From Permianibacter fluminis (GTDB lineage Bacteria > Pseudomonadota > Gammaproteobacteria > Enterobacterales > Permianibacteraceae), in the NCBI RefSeq assembly GCF_013179735.1, contig NZ_JABMEG010000001.1:496001-560000 (forward strand): a stretch of DNA of 64,000 nucleotides. Reading direction: 5' to 3'. The stretch's first letter is position 1; each line of letters starts with the position of its first letter. The notes under the pieces are model-generated. The model did not search any database, was not told the DNA's origin, and saw nothing but the letters and a program-made list of their open reading frames with translations. Shown piece by piece: positions 9,804 to 19,690 of this stretch. The position numbers and the translations under genes were made by a program.

Positions 9804-10821
9804 ACCGAAACGGCGCTATCGCTGGGCATGGCTGGTTTTACTCAGCGCTGCGGCGGTTACGCTACTGCTGTGGCTTAAGGCCACGAGCGAAACGCCAGGA
9901 CAGGACAAGGCATTGCCTGCGGAAACGCAGGCGGCAAGGTTGCCGAAGCCTGCTGACGACAACGCGCATGCCATTGCCGCTGCAGATGTCATTAACGAAA
10001 GTAATGACGTGGGTATCGACGATGCCGGCAAGCGCACGGCAGCGGTCGATTGCAGCGGCGATTTTGAAGCCTTGATTGGACAGTACCGGCCCGAATTGGC
10101 GCAGCGCTTGAAACGACTGGATGCGCAGCGCCGGTTTATCGAATCGACCGGTCCTTTTAACGACGCGTTTGGTGAACTCGGCAAGCTGAGTTATCCGGGC
10201 TACGAAAGCTACGACACGGACACCTTGCTGCGGCTCGGCAATAACGGGGATCAGGTGGCGAATGTGCTCTATTCAGCCCACCAACTCGAGCGCGATCTGA
10301 GCCAAACCGAATCGAACAGCAATGGCTTCAATGCCGTGCAATTCGAGCAATCGTTTCAGCGCCTGCAGCAGGCGCTGGAAGCAGGCCAGACCGGAGCGCT
10401 CTATCTGACGCAATATGTGCTGAAGCTGCGTGCGCTGCTGTCGAGCAAGCAAGTGCAGCACAACATGCCGCTGAGCAATCGGGCAGCGGTGGTCGAAGCG
10501 CAGGCATGGCAGCTGGCCACGGCACGCGTTGGCACGCTGGCCGAACGGGTCATCGCCCAGCATTTTGGCGACGCTCTCGACAAAGGCTCGTTTCAGCTGA
10601 TGAACGACCAAGAGCGGCAGCAACTGAAACAGCGCAGCGAAGAATTGCTGCGCGGCACCTTGCGGAATTTGCAGCACCCCATCAGCGACGACGAACAGCA
10701 AGCCGAGGCGGCGCTGCGCGAGTTGTTTGCCCTGATCGAAGATCCGGCACTGGCGAGCTTGAATTGTCGTGATGGCCGCTCACTGCACAAGGCCATCAGC
10801 GAGACCTTTATCGATGACTGA
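9796..10821 (+). CDS. Membrane-anchored protein of unknown function between yqgE and ruvX
   Basis: Protein of 341 aa that I do not recognise. It has a short basic N-terminus, one membrane helix at about 11-27 (WLVLLSAAAVTLLLWL) and an otherwise soluble, mostly helical and Gln/Leu-rich periplasmic part. There is a CSGDFEALIGQYRPEL segment near residue 90 and a second Cys close to the end, which could pair. Overlap with yqgE (8 bp) and ruvX (8 bp) makes it an integral part of this operon. The usual gammaproteobacterial order has no gene at this point, so it looks like a lineage-specific insertion. Confidence 0.75.
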   Translation: MAEPKRRYRWAWLVLLSAAAVTLLLWLKATSETPGQDKALPAETQAARLPKPADDNAHAIAAADVINESNDVGIDDAGKRTAAVDCSGDFEALIGQYRPELAQRLKRLDAQRRFIESTGPFNDAFGELGKLSYPGYESYDTDTLLRLGNNGDQVANVLYSAHQLERDLSQTESNSNGFNAVQFEQSFQRLQQALEAGQTGALYLTQYVLKLRALLSSKQVQHNMPLSNRAAVVEAQAWQLATARVGTLAERVIAQHFGDALDKGSFQLMNDQERQQLKQRSEELLRGTLRNLQHPISDDEQQAEAALRELFALIEDPALASLNCRDGRSLHKAISETFIDD

Positions 10822-11257
10822 CAGCAAACCGGCGGTTCAACGCCTGATGGCCTTCGACTTCGGTCTGAAGCGGATCGGTGTCGCGGTCGGGCAACCGATC
10901 ACCGGCACCACACAAATGCTGGCGCCAATCGCGGCCCGCGATGGCCAGCCCGATTGGGCCGTAGTCGAAAAACTGCTGAAAGAATGGCAACCGAATTTGT
11001 TGCTGATCGGTATTCCGTTGGCGATCGATGGCAGCGAATTGTCGGTGACAGCCAATGCGCGCAAATTCATGAATCGCTTGCATGGCCGCTTTGGTCTGCC
11101 GGTGCAGCCGGTTGACGAGCGGGTAACCAGCAAGGAAGCGCGCCAGCAATTGTTTGATTACGGCGGTTACAAAACCTTGAAGAACCAATCCGTCGACAGC
11201 CTCGCCGCCGAGTTGATGCTGCAGCAGTGGCTGCATGAACAATCGAGCCCGTCATGA
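10814..11257 (+). CDS. ruvX: RuvX/YqgF, RNase H-fold nuclease
   Basis: Holliday-junction resolvase-like nuclease of 147 aa, linked in E. coli to pre-16S rRNA 5' end processing. LMAFDFGLKRIGVAVGQPITG carries the first catalytic Asp, and LLIGIPLAIDGSE and PVDERVTSKEARQQL are family blocks, the latter containing the conserved D-E-R. The ATG at 10814 is used because it gives the family length; an in-frame ATG at 10769 would add a tail lying inside the previous gene. It overlaps both neighbours, consistent with a single message from yqgE onward. Confidence 0.95.
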   Translation: MTDSKPAVQRLMAFDFGLKRIGVAVGQPITGTTQMLAPIAARDGQPDWAVVEKLLKEWQPNLLLIGIPLAIDGSELSVTANARKFMNRLHGRFGLPVQPVDERVTSKEARQQLFDYGGYKTLKNQSVDSLAAELMLQQWLHEQSSPS

Positions 11258-11805
11258 CGGGCTGGCAAGCACTCGAAACCCTCGCCGATGGCCGCCAGCT
11301 GTGGCGGGTACCAACCGCGCTGGCGGGGCAATTCGCGCCGGGGCAACGCTTGCAGGCTGGGCCAGCGGCACTGCCGATCCTGCGTGCCGATGCCGATGCG
11401 CTTCATGTCGTTGCACATTCGCCGCCAGCTGATGATTTCACGCTGCAGCTAACCGGTTCGGCGTTGGTGCTGGCGGAACCGGCATCGCTGTTGCTGGTAA
11501 CGCACGATGACGGTTTGTTTGCTGCGCTGGCCTGGTTGTTCCGGCATCGGCGCAAAGTCGCGCCCGGCACACTGCGCTTGCTGGCGGTGTTCAACACGGC
11601 GTTGCCGTTCCGGCCACAACCCTCGCGCTACCTGACACCCATGCTGCCGAGCCATGTCACGGCCGCGTTGCCGCTACTCGATGACTGGCAGATTGTCAGC
11701 CGCATCGCGCATCCCGATGGCATGCCCGGCTGTTTTGACGGCGAACCGGAACAATTGATAGCGGCCTGGCAACAAGCTGGGGATCGGATCATGACAGTCG
11801 TGTAA
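11254..11805 (+). CDS. Protein of unknown function downstream of ruvX
   Basis: 183 aa, starting on the ATGA overlap with the ruvX stop, so it is coupled to ruvX. I see no firm family. A beta-rich N-terminal half (about 1-65) precedes a segment ALVLAEPASLLLVTHDDGLFA and GTLRLLAVFNTALPF. This arrangement vaguely recalls the two-domain layout of flavin/NAD(P)H reductase-like proteins, but no FAD or NAD motif is clear. There is no signal peptide or membrane helix. In Pseudomonas this position is held by pyrR, which this is not. Confidence 0.65.
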   Translation: MTGWQALETLADGRQLWRVPTALAGQFAPGQRLQAGPAALPILRADADALHVVAHSPPADDFTLQLTGSALVLAEPASLLLVTHDDGLFAALAWLFRHRRKVAPGTLRLLAVFNTALPFRPQPSRYLTPMLPSHVTAALPLLDDWQIVSRIAHPDGMPGCFDGEPEQLIAAWQQAGDRIMTVV

Positions 11806-12044
11806 GCGACTGCCGATACGCAGAAAAATTGCCGGACGAATTTCAACTACGCTTTGACGGCTGCCTTTTGCTGGGGCCGGAACCGTGACAGTAGTGACTG
11901 GGACAGGATGTCGTCATACCGTGAATGATGTGCTTCGGATTGATGTGAGTTGGCCCGCACCGCTTTGGCGCGAATTGCCGGCACTGACCGTACCGGCCTC
12001 AGTCCGGTCCGATCGGATGCCGCTATCCAGGTTAGCCGTACACC

Positions 12045-13652
12045 ATGCCGCTTAATGCGAAGCGACTCAACGAAGCGCTGATTCAGCACGCCAATACCTG
12101 GACAGTGCTGGCCGGACTGCTGCTGTTCCTGCTGGTCAGTGCCGTCGCGCTGCTGATGATCGTCGCCATGGACATCAGCGGTACTCGCTCGCGCCATGTC
12201 GAAACCGCTGAGGTGGTGCAAATCCTGTTTGGTGAAGCCGGCAGTCTGCTGACCACGCTCAATAGCCAAGGTGCCGGCAACTGCACCCCGGACTATCTGG
12301 CCGGCATCAACCGCACCCTGTTTGAATACCGTTACATCCGCGATGTCGGCGTATTCAATGCCGACCATCAGCTGGTGTGCACGACCGGTCTCGGCACGTT
12401 GCAGTCGCCTTATGTCTTCCCGCCATCGGAATTTGTTTTTACCGACCGGACCACGCTGTATATCGATGTGCCGGTGTTTATCGGCGGCGGCAATATTCCG
12501 GCCACGCTGGTGCTGCGTGATCAGTTTGATTTGGTGATGGACCCTTACGTCACCCGGCAGATTTACGAATCGGTCGATGCCATCTGGATGAGTTTTGCCA
12601 GCGGCCCGAAGCTGCTGCAAGCGCGCGACCAGCGCCCGGAGGTGATTGCGGCGCTGCGCGCCTCCGCCTCGCAGCTGCAGGGTTTTGACAGTCTGTTGCT
12701 GCGCTCCTGGCAAGGTTATGAAGTGCTGACACCGGTTGGCGATTCGCGGGTGATTTTGCACAGCAGGATCAGCAGCCGTGAACTGCTGCAACGCAACCGG
12801 TTCTGGCTGCTCGGCAGCCTTGGGCTGGCTTTTTTTATCGGCCTGCTGACCGCCATCGCCGTGCGCCTGAAGCTGACGCTGTTGTCCGATATTGATCACC
12901 GCATTCGCTATCTCTGCGACGAAACCCATCTGATCTGTCATTACCAGCCCATCGTCAGTCTGGCCGATGGCCGCATCGTTGGCTGCGAAGTGCTGATGCG
13001 ACTGAAAGACGGACCGCTGCTGCGCCACCCCGATGAAACGTTGCCGGCCATCCAGCGCAACAAACTGGAATGGCAGCTCGATCGCGCGGTCAGCAGCAAG
13101 GCGCTAGCTGAATTGTTGCCACGGCTGCCGGCCGGACTGCCGTTCAAGATTGCGATGAATTTCTTTGCCTATGATCTGAAATTCGAACAGATTGATGCCC
13201 TGCTGCGGCCGCAGCTGGCGCAAAGTGGCCGCGACGATCTGAAACTCTGCATCGAGTTTACCGAGTACGGCATCAGCGCCGAATTGATCGAACAGATCCC
13301 GAAACTGAAGCAGGCCGGCTATGCCATTGCCGTCGATGATTTCGGCACCGGCTATTCCAACCTGAATCTGGTCAAGCGGATCGCGCCGACCTATTTGAAG
13401 ATCGACAAGTCGTTTGTTTTTGAAATGGAAGACGCATCGGTCAAATCGAATCTGTTGGCGGAAATCGTCAGCATCGCCCGCGCCTGCGGTGCCGAGACCA
13501 TCGCCGAGGGCATCGAAAACCCCGAGCAGGCCAGCAAGCTGAAAGCGCTGGGCGTCCAGTTCGGTCAGGGTTTCTATTTTGGCAAGCCGGTGCCAGTCGA
13601 CGCCTTTATCCGTCAGCTCGGTGACCCGAACGGGCGTCGGCCGGCGACCTGA
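12045..13652 (+). CDS. Membrane-bound c-di-GMP phosphodiesterase (EAL) with periplasmic CSS-like sensor
   Basis: 535 aa. A membrane helix at about 19-41, a periplasmic domain (42-255) and a second helix at about 257-277 precede a cytoplasmic EAL domain (290-530) that should hydrolyse c-di-GMP. The periplasmic part has Cys residues in GNCTPDY and QLVCTTGLG, as in redox-sensing CSS-motif enzymes. The EAL signature is EVLMR; LCIEFTEYG, AVDDFGTGYSNL, YLKIDKSFV and AEGIEN are present, so the metal and catalytic residues appear intact. There is no GGDEF domain. It stands alone, 239 bp after the preceding gene, with no obvious promoter. Confidence 0.9.
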   Translation: MPLNAKRLNEALIQHANTWTVLAGLLLFLLVSAVALLMIVAMDISGTRSRHVETAEVVQILFGEAGSLLTTLNSQGAGNCTPDYLAGINRTLFEYRYIRDVGVFNADHQLVCTTGLGTLQSPYVFPPSEFVFTDRTTLYIDVPVFIGGGNIPATLVLRDQFDLVMDPYVTRQIYESVDAIWMSFASGPKLLQARDQRPEVIAALRASASQLQGFDSLLLRSWQGYEVLTPVGDSRVILHSRISSRELLQRNRFWLLGSLGLAFFIGLLTAIAVRLKLTLLSDIDHRIRYLCDETHLICHYQPIVSLADGRIVGCEVLMRLKDGPLLRHPDETLPAIQRNKLEWQLDRAVSSKALAELLPRLPAGLPFKIAMNFFAYDLKFEQIDALLRPQLAQSGRDDLKLCIEFTEYGISAELIEQIPKLKQAGYAIAVDDFGTGYSNLNLVKRIAPTYLKIDKSFVFEMEDASVKSNLLAEIVSIARACGAETIAEGIENPEQASKLKALGVQFGQGFYFGKPVPVDAFIRQLGDPNGRRPAT

Positions 13653-13654
13653 TG

Positions 13655-13673
13655 AGCGCCTGTCTCAGGCGCT
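13655..13673 (+). terminator. Hairpin after the EAL gene, possible weak terminator
   Basis: AGCGCCTG and CAGGCGCT pair as an 8 bp stem around a TCT loop, starting 3 bp after the EAL gene stop. No T-run follows, so it may act with Rho or simply stabilise the 3' end. Confidence 0.4.
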
Positions 13674-14029
13674 GCTGGCGCTAGCAGAAATTACCCTAGA
13701 CCCAGTCAGCAAGTCCGGACTGAATCCAGTCCAACCACACAGCCCCCCCCCTTCCAACACCACCAGTAACGCCAATTCCCCGCCGCATCGCACCGACCAA
13801 AACGCCTTTCTTTGCCCAGCCTCCAAACCATTTCCGAACCGGTTTCGTCAGAACCCCTAACACCCGCCCTGCGCCTTTTGCAGTGAAGAAAGCGTCAGCT
13901 CGCGGGTAATGGCCAGCAATCACCACGCGGATGCGTCTGTTCCGGCCGCCCCATCGGGCGGTCGCGGCCGACGCTTGCCCAAAAAAACCGCCCGGTGAGG
14001 CAAACCGTTCAGCAACAGGGGACCTGCAG
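13674..14029. other. Intergenic region, 356 bp
   Basis: No gene is supported here. It contains a run of nine C at about 13743-13751, a C-rich stretch unlike its surroundings, and a GC-rich hairpin around CCGCCC-CATC-GGGCGG near 13946-13961. The leader of the adaptor gene probably lies in its last part; no clear promoter was seen. Confidence 0.5.
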
Positions 14030-15301
14030 ATGATTCGTGATACCTCCGGCCAGGATGTGGTGCTGACCAGCGCCCCGACGCGCCGGAAGAAATTGGTACT
14101 GGCCGGCAGTCTGGTTGGCATCACCGTGCTGAGCACACTGGCCTGGCCGGCGTATGAACGCTGGTCGTCGGCCAGCATCAGTGTGCCGGCGGCGCGGCTG
14201 CGCTTTGGCGATGTCAGCGTCGGCGTGTTTGAACGCGATGCCGCGGTGCAGGGCAAGATTGTCGCGGCCAATTCGCCCACCTTGTACAGCTCGACCACCG
14301 GAACCGTAACGCTGCAGGTACAGGCCGGTGACAGCGTCACGATTGGTAGCTTGCTCGCCATCATCGACAGCCCGGAACTGCGCAACGAATTGGCGCGCGA
14401 ACAAGCGACCTATGAATCGATGACCAGTGAACTCGGTCGTGCCCGCATCGAAGCCAAGCAAAAATTGTTCGAGGCCAAACGCCAGATCGATCTGGCCCAG
14501 GTCGCGCTGACCGCGGCCGACCGGGAAAAGCGCCGCGCCGATGACCCGCGGCTGTCACAAGCGCTGAGCAAGCTGGAATACGAGAAAGTGGCTGACGAAC
14601 TCGACAAGGCCCGCATAACCTACGACAACGCCGTCGCCCATTACAAATTGTTGGAAGAGAGCACCGAGTTCGACGTCAAGACCAAGCAGTCGCAGCAAAC
14701 CCGGCAGCGACTGGTCGCCGACAATTTGAAGCGGCAGGTGGAAGCGTTGCAGCTGAAATCGCCGGTCAATGGCATGGTCGGCACGATCCACATCGCCCAG
14801 AAAGCCGTGGTACCGATCAATACCAAGCTGATCACCGTGGTCGATCTGACCGCGTATGCCGCTGAACTCGATGTGCCGGAAAGCTACGCCGATGACATCG
14901 GCATCGGCATGGCCGCCGAAATTCAAATCAACGGCCAGAACTATCTCGGCAACGTCTCGGCAATTTCACCGGAAGTGCAGAACAACCTGGTCAAGACCCG
15001 CGTGCAATGGCAGGGCGAGACGCCGCCCAATCTGCGCCAGAACCAGCGGCTGTCGGCACGGGTGCTGTTCGAACGGCGCGAGCAGGTGGTGACCGTGCCG
15101 CGCGGCCCGTTCTTCGAAAGCGGCGGCGGTCGCATCGTCTACGTCGTTCAGGACGGCGTTGCCCATAAACGAACCATTCGCACCGGCGCCAGCAGCGTTG
15201 GCGCCGTCGAAGTACTCGAAGGCTTGCAGGTCGGTGAACGCATCATCGTGTCATCGACCAGCGATTTCAAAGATGCCGAATCGGTTCTGCTGAATGACTG
15301 A
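14030..15301 (+). CDS. HlyD/MacA-type periplasmic adaptor of an ABC exporter
   Basis: 423 aa adaptor expected to bridge an inner-membrane ABC transporter and an outer-membrane channel. One membrane helix lies at about 21-41, followed by a lipoyl-like half (VTLQVQAGDSVTIGSLLAII), a long alpha-helical hairpin (about 120-240, rich in Glu/Lys/Ala), the second lipoyl half (LKSPVNGMVGTIHIAQKAVV) and beta-barrel and membrane-proximal domains. The ATG at 14030 has GGGGACC upstream; the frame runs further up without support. It is the first gene of a four-gene unit with the ATPase and two permeases, so the substrate could be a peptide, lipid or drug. Confidence 0.88.
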   Translation: MIRDTSGQDVVLTSAPTRRKKLVLAGSLVGITVLSTLAWPAYERWSSASISVPAARLRFGDVSVGVFERDAAVQGKIVAANSPTLYSSTTGTVTLQVQAGDSVTIGSLLAIIDSPELRNELAREQATYESMTSELGRARIEAKQKLFEAKRQIDLAQVALTAADREKRRADDPRLSQALSKLEYEKVADELDKARITYDNAVAHYKLLEESTEFDVKTKQSQQTRQRLVADNLKRQVEALQLKSPVNGMVGTIHIAQKAVVPINTKLITVVDLTAYAAELDVPESYADDIGIGMAAEIQINGQNYLGNVSAISPEVQNNLVKTRVQWQGETPPNLRQNQRLSARVLFERREQVVTVPRGPFFESGGGRIVYVVQDGVAHKRTIRTGASSVGAVEVLEGLQVGERIIVSSTSDFKDAESVLLND

Positions 15302-15367
15302 GCCACTGGCTACTTACTTTTCTGAACATCAACTGATTTGCCGCACAGCCGCCGCGAGGAGCACACC

Positions 15368-16105
<738 letters not shown>

Positions 16106-16114
16106 GGTAACGCC

Positions 16115-17446
16115 ATGTTTCATTACTATCTACAGTTGGCGCTGAAGAGCTTGCGGCGCAATCCCATACTCAGCAGCCTGATGGTGCTGGCCATTGCCAT
16201 CGGCATCGGCGCCTGCATGACCACGCTGACGGTGTACTCGCTGATGTCGGCCGATCCGATTCCGCAGAAAAGCGAGCAGTTGTTCGCGGTGCGGCTGGAC
16301 AGCTGGGACCCGAACCAACCCTGGGACGAGCCAAACGAGCCGCCGCCGGAACTGACTTATCGTGACGCGATGGCCTTGATGCGTTCGGACATTCCGAGCC
16401 ATCAGGCGGCAATGTACAAGGGCGCGTTTGCCTTGCAGCCGGATGACAAATCGGTGCCGGCCTATCTGGTGATGGGGCGGATCAGCTTTGCCGATTTCTT
16501 CACGCTGTTCGACGTGCCGTTCCAGTACGGCAGCGGTTGGGACAGCAGCGCCGACAAGGCGCTGAGCCAGGTCGTCGTGCTCGGCAAACGGGCCAATGAC
16601 AAATTGTTTGGTGGCGAGAACAGCGTCGGCAAAACGGTGCGCCTGAACGACAAGGCCTACAAAGTCATTGGCGTGCTCGACACCTGGGATCCGTCGCCGA
16701 AATTCTACGACGTCAACAATGGCGCCTTCGACGATGCCGAAGATGTTTACCTGCCATGGGGCATTGCCGTGCCGTATCAGGTGCGCACGGCGGGTAACAC
16801 CAATGGCTGGAAGCCGGAAGACATCGACACCTATGACAGCTTCCTGAATTCCGAGCTGGTCTGGATTCAGTTCTGGGCGCAGCTCGGGGGCTCTGATAAA
16901 GAAAGTCCCGCCGAGCAGAAAGCACGTTACCAGACCTTTATTGATAGCTATGTCAGCGAGCAGAAGAAGCTCGGTCGGTTCCAGCGGCCGCTGAACAACC
17001 GGCTGTCCGACGTCAACACCTTCATGGCCGAACGCGAAGTCGTTGGTGAAGACAATCGGGTGCTGGTCGGTCTGTCATTTCTGTTTTTGACGGTGTGCCT
17101 CATCAACATGATCGGGTTGCTGCTGGCCAAGTTTCTTGGCCGGGCACCGGAGCTCGCGCTGCGTCGCGCACTGGGCGCCAGTCAGTGGCAGGTGATGCAG
17201 CTGAATCTGGTGGAGGTCGCGCTGATTGGTGTGCTCGGTGGTCTGCTCGGTTTGCTGTTTGCCTGGTTTGGCTTGATCGCCGTGCGCGCGCTGTATGGCG
17301 ACGGTTATGGCGCACTGACCTCGCTCAATGCCGGTCTGGCCATGCAAGCCCTGATCATCGCCATCGCCGCCAGTTTGCTGGCCGGTTTGTATCCCGCCGT
17401 TCGGGTCGGACGGCTCGCGCCGGCTGGCCTGCTGAAAGCCCAGTAA
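16115..17446 (+). CDS. FtsX/MacB-like ABC permease, first of two
   Basis: 443 aa. An N-terminal membrane helix (about 18-42) is followed by a large periplasmic MacB_PCD-like domain and then three helices near 315-340, 365-392 and 410-432, with LALRRALGASQWQVMQLNLVE as the cytoplasmic coupling segment. The ATPase is on a separate chain, unlike MacB itself. It shares fold and layout but little sequence with the next gene, so the two probably form a heterodimeric transmembrane unit. Spacing of 9 bp from the ATPase and 10 bp to the next permease indicates one operon. Confidence 0.9.
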   Translation: MFHYYLQLALKSLRRNPILSSLMVLAIAIGIGACMTTLTVYSLMSADPIPQKSEQLFAVRLDSWDPNQPWDEPNEPPPELTYRDAMALMRSDIPSHQAAMYKGAFALQPDDKSVPAYLVMGRISFADFFTLFDVPFQYGSGWDSSADKALSQVVVLGKRANDKLFGGENSVGKTVRLNDKAYKVIGVLDTWDPSPKFYDVNNGAFDDAEDVYLPWGIAVPYQVRTAGNTNGWKPEDIDTYDSFLNSELVWIQFWAQLGGSDKESPAEQKARYQTFIDSYVSEQKKLGRFQRPLNNRLSDVNTFMAEREVVGEDNRVLVGLSFLFLTVCLINMIGLLLAKFLGRAPELALRRALGASQWQVMQLNLVEVALIGVLGGLLGLLFAWFGLIAVRALYGDGYGALTSLNAGLAMQALIIAIAASLLAGLYPAVRVGRLAPAGLLKAQ

Positions 17447-17456
17447 GGGGAACCTC

Positions 17457-18662
17457 ATGGAATTGGGACCAATTTTTCGTGCGCTATTGCGCAACAAGAC
17501 CGGCGCGATTTTGATCGCGCTGCAATGCGCGCTGACCTTGGCCATTGTCGTCAACGCGGTGTTCATCATTCAAAGCCGGATCGACAAGATGGGTCGACCG
17601 ACCGGCATGGACGACGACAACCTGATCAGCGTCATGAGCATTGGCTTTGTCGATGACTTCAATGGCCAAACCACGGTCGACACCGATCTGGCGGCGTTGC
17701 GCGCGCTCGACGGTGTGGTCGATGCGACGCCGATCAATGCCATTCCGCAAAGTGGCGGCGGCAGCTCGTCGGGCTTCCGGGCAGTACCGGAAGAGCAAAA
17801 ACAGGACACCGGTGCTTCGTACTACGAAGTGGATTCGCATGCGTTGAACACGCTCGGCCTCAAGCTGATCGAGGGCCGCAATTTCCGGCCGGAAGAACAG
17901 AAATACCTGCCGGAGCGCACGCTCGATTATCCGCGCGCCGTGATCATCTCGCAGGCAATGGCCAAGGAGCTATTCCCGAACGGTGGCGCGCTCGGCAAGA
18001 CCTTGTATAGCGGCGCCAAGAATGCCTACGAAATTGTCGGCATCGTCGAACGGATGCAGGCGCCGTGGATCAACTGGCGCGGCTTTGAACGCACCGTGAT
18101 GTTGCCACTGGTGACCACCGAAAAATACATGCGCTACATGATCCGGACCGAACCGGGCCGGCGCGATGATCTGATGCCGGTGATCGAGCAAACCCTGAAC
18201 AAGCTGAACAACGGTCGCATCATCCGCGACGTCAAGGCACACAGCGACGTGGTCAAACGCGCCTATCAGGAAGACAAGGCGATGGCGATTCTGCTGGTCT
18301 CGGCCATTGGACTGATCGTGGCGGTGACCGCGCTCGGCATCGTTGGCCTGGCAACCTTCAGCGTCAACCGCCGGACCCGCCAGATTGGCACCCGGCGCGC
18401 ACTGGGCGCCAGCCAGCAGGACATCCTGCGTTACTTCCTGACCGAGAACTGGCTGATCACCAGCGTCGGTGTCGTCGCTGGCATTGCGCTCAGCGTCGGC
18501 CTGAACATCTGGCTGGTCGAAAGCTATTCACTGGACAAGCTCGATTGGCGTTACCTGCCATTCGGCGCGCTGTTCATCTGGGCCTTGGGTTTGCTGGCAG
18601 TGTTTGCCCCGGCGCTGAAAGCGGCGCGGACACCACCGGCGATTGCGACCCGGACCGTCTGA
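17457..18662 (+). CDS. FtsX/MacB-like ABC permease, second of two
   Basis: 401 aa. Helix 1 lies at about 14-37, a periplasmic domain follows, and three C-terminal helices lie near 276-302, 330-350 and 365-387. QIGTRRALGASQQDILRYFL is the coupling segment and matches the one in the first permease. The periplasmic part contains GRNFRPEEQKY and IVGIVERMQAPW, typical MacB_PCD strands. It ends at a strong bidirectional terminator, closing the adaptor-ATPase-permease-permease operon. No TolC-like gene is in the window. Confidence 0.9.
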   Translation: MELGPIFRALLRNKTGAILIALQCALTLAIVVNAVFIIQSRIDKMGRPTGMDDDNLISVMSIGFVDDFNGQTTVDTDLAALRALDGVVDATPINAIPQSGGGSSSGFRAVPEEQKQDTGASYYEVDSHALNTLGLKLIEGRNFRPEEQKYLPERTLDYPRAVIISQAMAKELFPNGGALGKTLYSGAKNAYEIVGIVERMQAPWINWRGFERTVMLPLVTTEKYMRYMIRTEPGRRDDLMPVIEQTLNKLNNGRIIRDVKAHSDVVKRAYQEDKAMAILLVSAIGLIVAVTALGIVGLATFSVNRRTRQIGTRRALGASQQDILRYFLTENWLITSVGVVAGIALSVGLNIWLVESYSLDKLDWRYLPFGALFIWALGLLAVFAPALKAARTPPAIATRTV

Positions 18663-18670
18663 TTTCGCTG

Positions 18671-18702
18671 AGAAAAAACCGGGTGTTTCGCCCGGTTTTT
18701 TT
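18671..18702. terminator. Bidirectional intrinsic terminator
   Basis: AACCGGG and CCCGGTT form a GC-rich stem around TGTTTCG, flanked by an A-run on the left and a T-run on the right. It therefore serves both the permease operon (plus) and the small minus-strand gene whose stop codon lies in the T-run. Confidence 0.9.
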
Positions 18703-19000
18703 ATTGCTGCTGAACAACAAAGACGCGCGATGGCCGAAAGAAGCAATACAACGTGGCGAGCAGGAAAAGTGGCGTCGTCACACGGCAGTGACACGGCGCT
18801 TTTTCCTCGAGCAGGAGATCGACCGGAACCGACTTGCACCAATCCATTGACACCTGAATTCGGTGTTGGCCGGCGGGCAGCTCAAACGTTGCCATTGCCT
18901 GGCTGGCAACTGAGCCCACGTGTTTACCATCAATCCAGATTTTTAACGAACGAGCAAAACCGAAGTAGCCCCACGGTCGTTCGATGTTGAGAATTGCCAA
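18701..19000 (-). CDS. Small PEGA-like protein of unknown function
   Basis: 99 aa. The pattern of an N-terminal strand (MAILNIERP), LKIWIDGKHVGSV, FELPAGQHRIQVSMDWCKS and a C-terminal hydrophobic RPSRVF tail resembles a widespread family of small bacterial proteins with a PEGA-like beta fold. These have IDGK-x-VG, GQH and DWC motifs. Function is unknown. A hydrophobic segment near 76-90 (TPLFLLATLYCFF) could associate with the membrane. Its stop lies within the terminator shared with the ABC operon. The recognised motif order makes it a real gene despite its size. Confidence 0.72.
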   Translation of the reverse strand: MAILNIERPWGYFGFARSLKIWIDGKHVGSVASQAMATFELPAGQHRIQVSMDWCKSVPVDLLLEEKAPCHCRVTTPLFLLATLYCFFRPSRVFVVQQQ

Positions 19001-19064
19001 TACGGTCTCCTGAGGTTGCCGGTGAAATCCTGCGGGATTGCTCAGCGCGCGCCTGCCATGGCGC

Positions 19065-19562
19065 TCATGGAATCGCCTGCAGGATCGCTTCCTGCTTGTT
19101 CAGATAGTTGACCGCGCAGCGGTAGTCGCCAGCATTCTGAAACGCTTTCTGCGAGCCGGTCTTGGCATCGCGGTCGGCCGGATCGGCGGCCAGTTTGCGC
19201 TGGTGCATACGCAGCAGGGTTTCGGCATTTTCCTGTTCGGTTTGGTAGATGAGCCGCTGCGATTGCAAACGGTTCAGTGCCGCGGCAACCGACTCACCCG
19301 GTTGTCGGACAAAATTCAATTGCAGCTGACCGCAATACAGTTTGGTCGCCACTTCCCGCTGCACCACCGGACCGGCTTTCTTGCTTTCATCAACCACCAG
19401 CGCTTCGGCATTGGTGGCCGGTGGTCGATCGGTGAAAATGACGTTGCCGTTCTTGTCGACGGTTTTGTACAACATGGTGCCGCCGGCGTCGGCACTGCCA
19501 GCCAGCGCCGCGGCGAACACCAGCAGGCCACTCGCAATGCATTGGAAACCGCACTTCACCAT
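19065..19562 (-). CDS. DUF4124 periplasmic protein
   Basis: 165 aa with a Sec signal peptide (cleavage probably after AGSADA, near residue 26) followed by the DUF4124 motif TMLYKTVDKNGNVIFTDRPP. The remainder is helical with a Cys pair, one in LYCGQLQL and one in YRCAVNYLN. The ATG at 19562 has AAGGA about 8 nt upstream; the frame extends upstream but would bury the signal. Family function is unknown. Confidence 0.85.
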   Translation of the reverse strand: MVKCGFQCIASGLLVFAAALAGSADAGGTMLYKTVDKNGNVIFTDRPPATNAEALVVDESKKAGPVVQREVATKLYCGQLQLNFVRQPGESVAAALNRLQSQRLIYQTEQENAETLLRMHQRKLAADPADRDAKTGSQKAFQNAGDYRCAVNYLNKQEAILQAIP

Positions 19563-19640
19563 GACATCGTCCTTGTTCGCTTGAATGGAGGGAATTGTAC
19601 CGCTTGCCGCCGCCGCTGCCAGCCGGGCGATATCAGCGAT

Positions 19641-19672
19641 AAAAAAAAGGGGCGCTGCCGCGCCCCCTTTTG
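19641..19672 (-). terminator. Intrinsic terminator of pilU
   Basis: On the minus strand a stem of GGGGCGC-type bases with a short GGCA-like loop is followed by eight T, starting about 19 bp beyond the pilU stop. Confidence 0.88.
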
Positions 19673-19690
19673 CTGTCACGGCACAACCGT

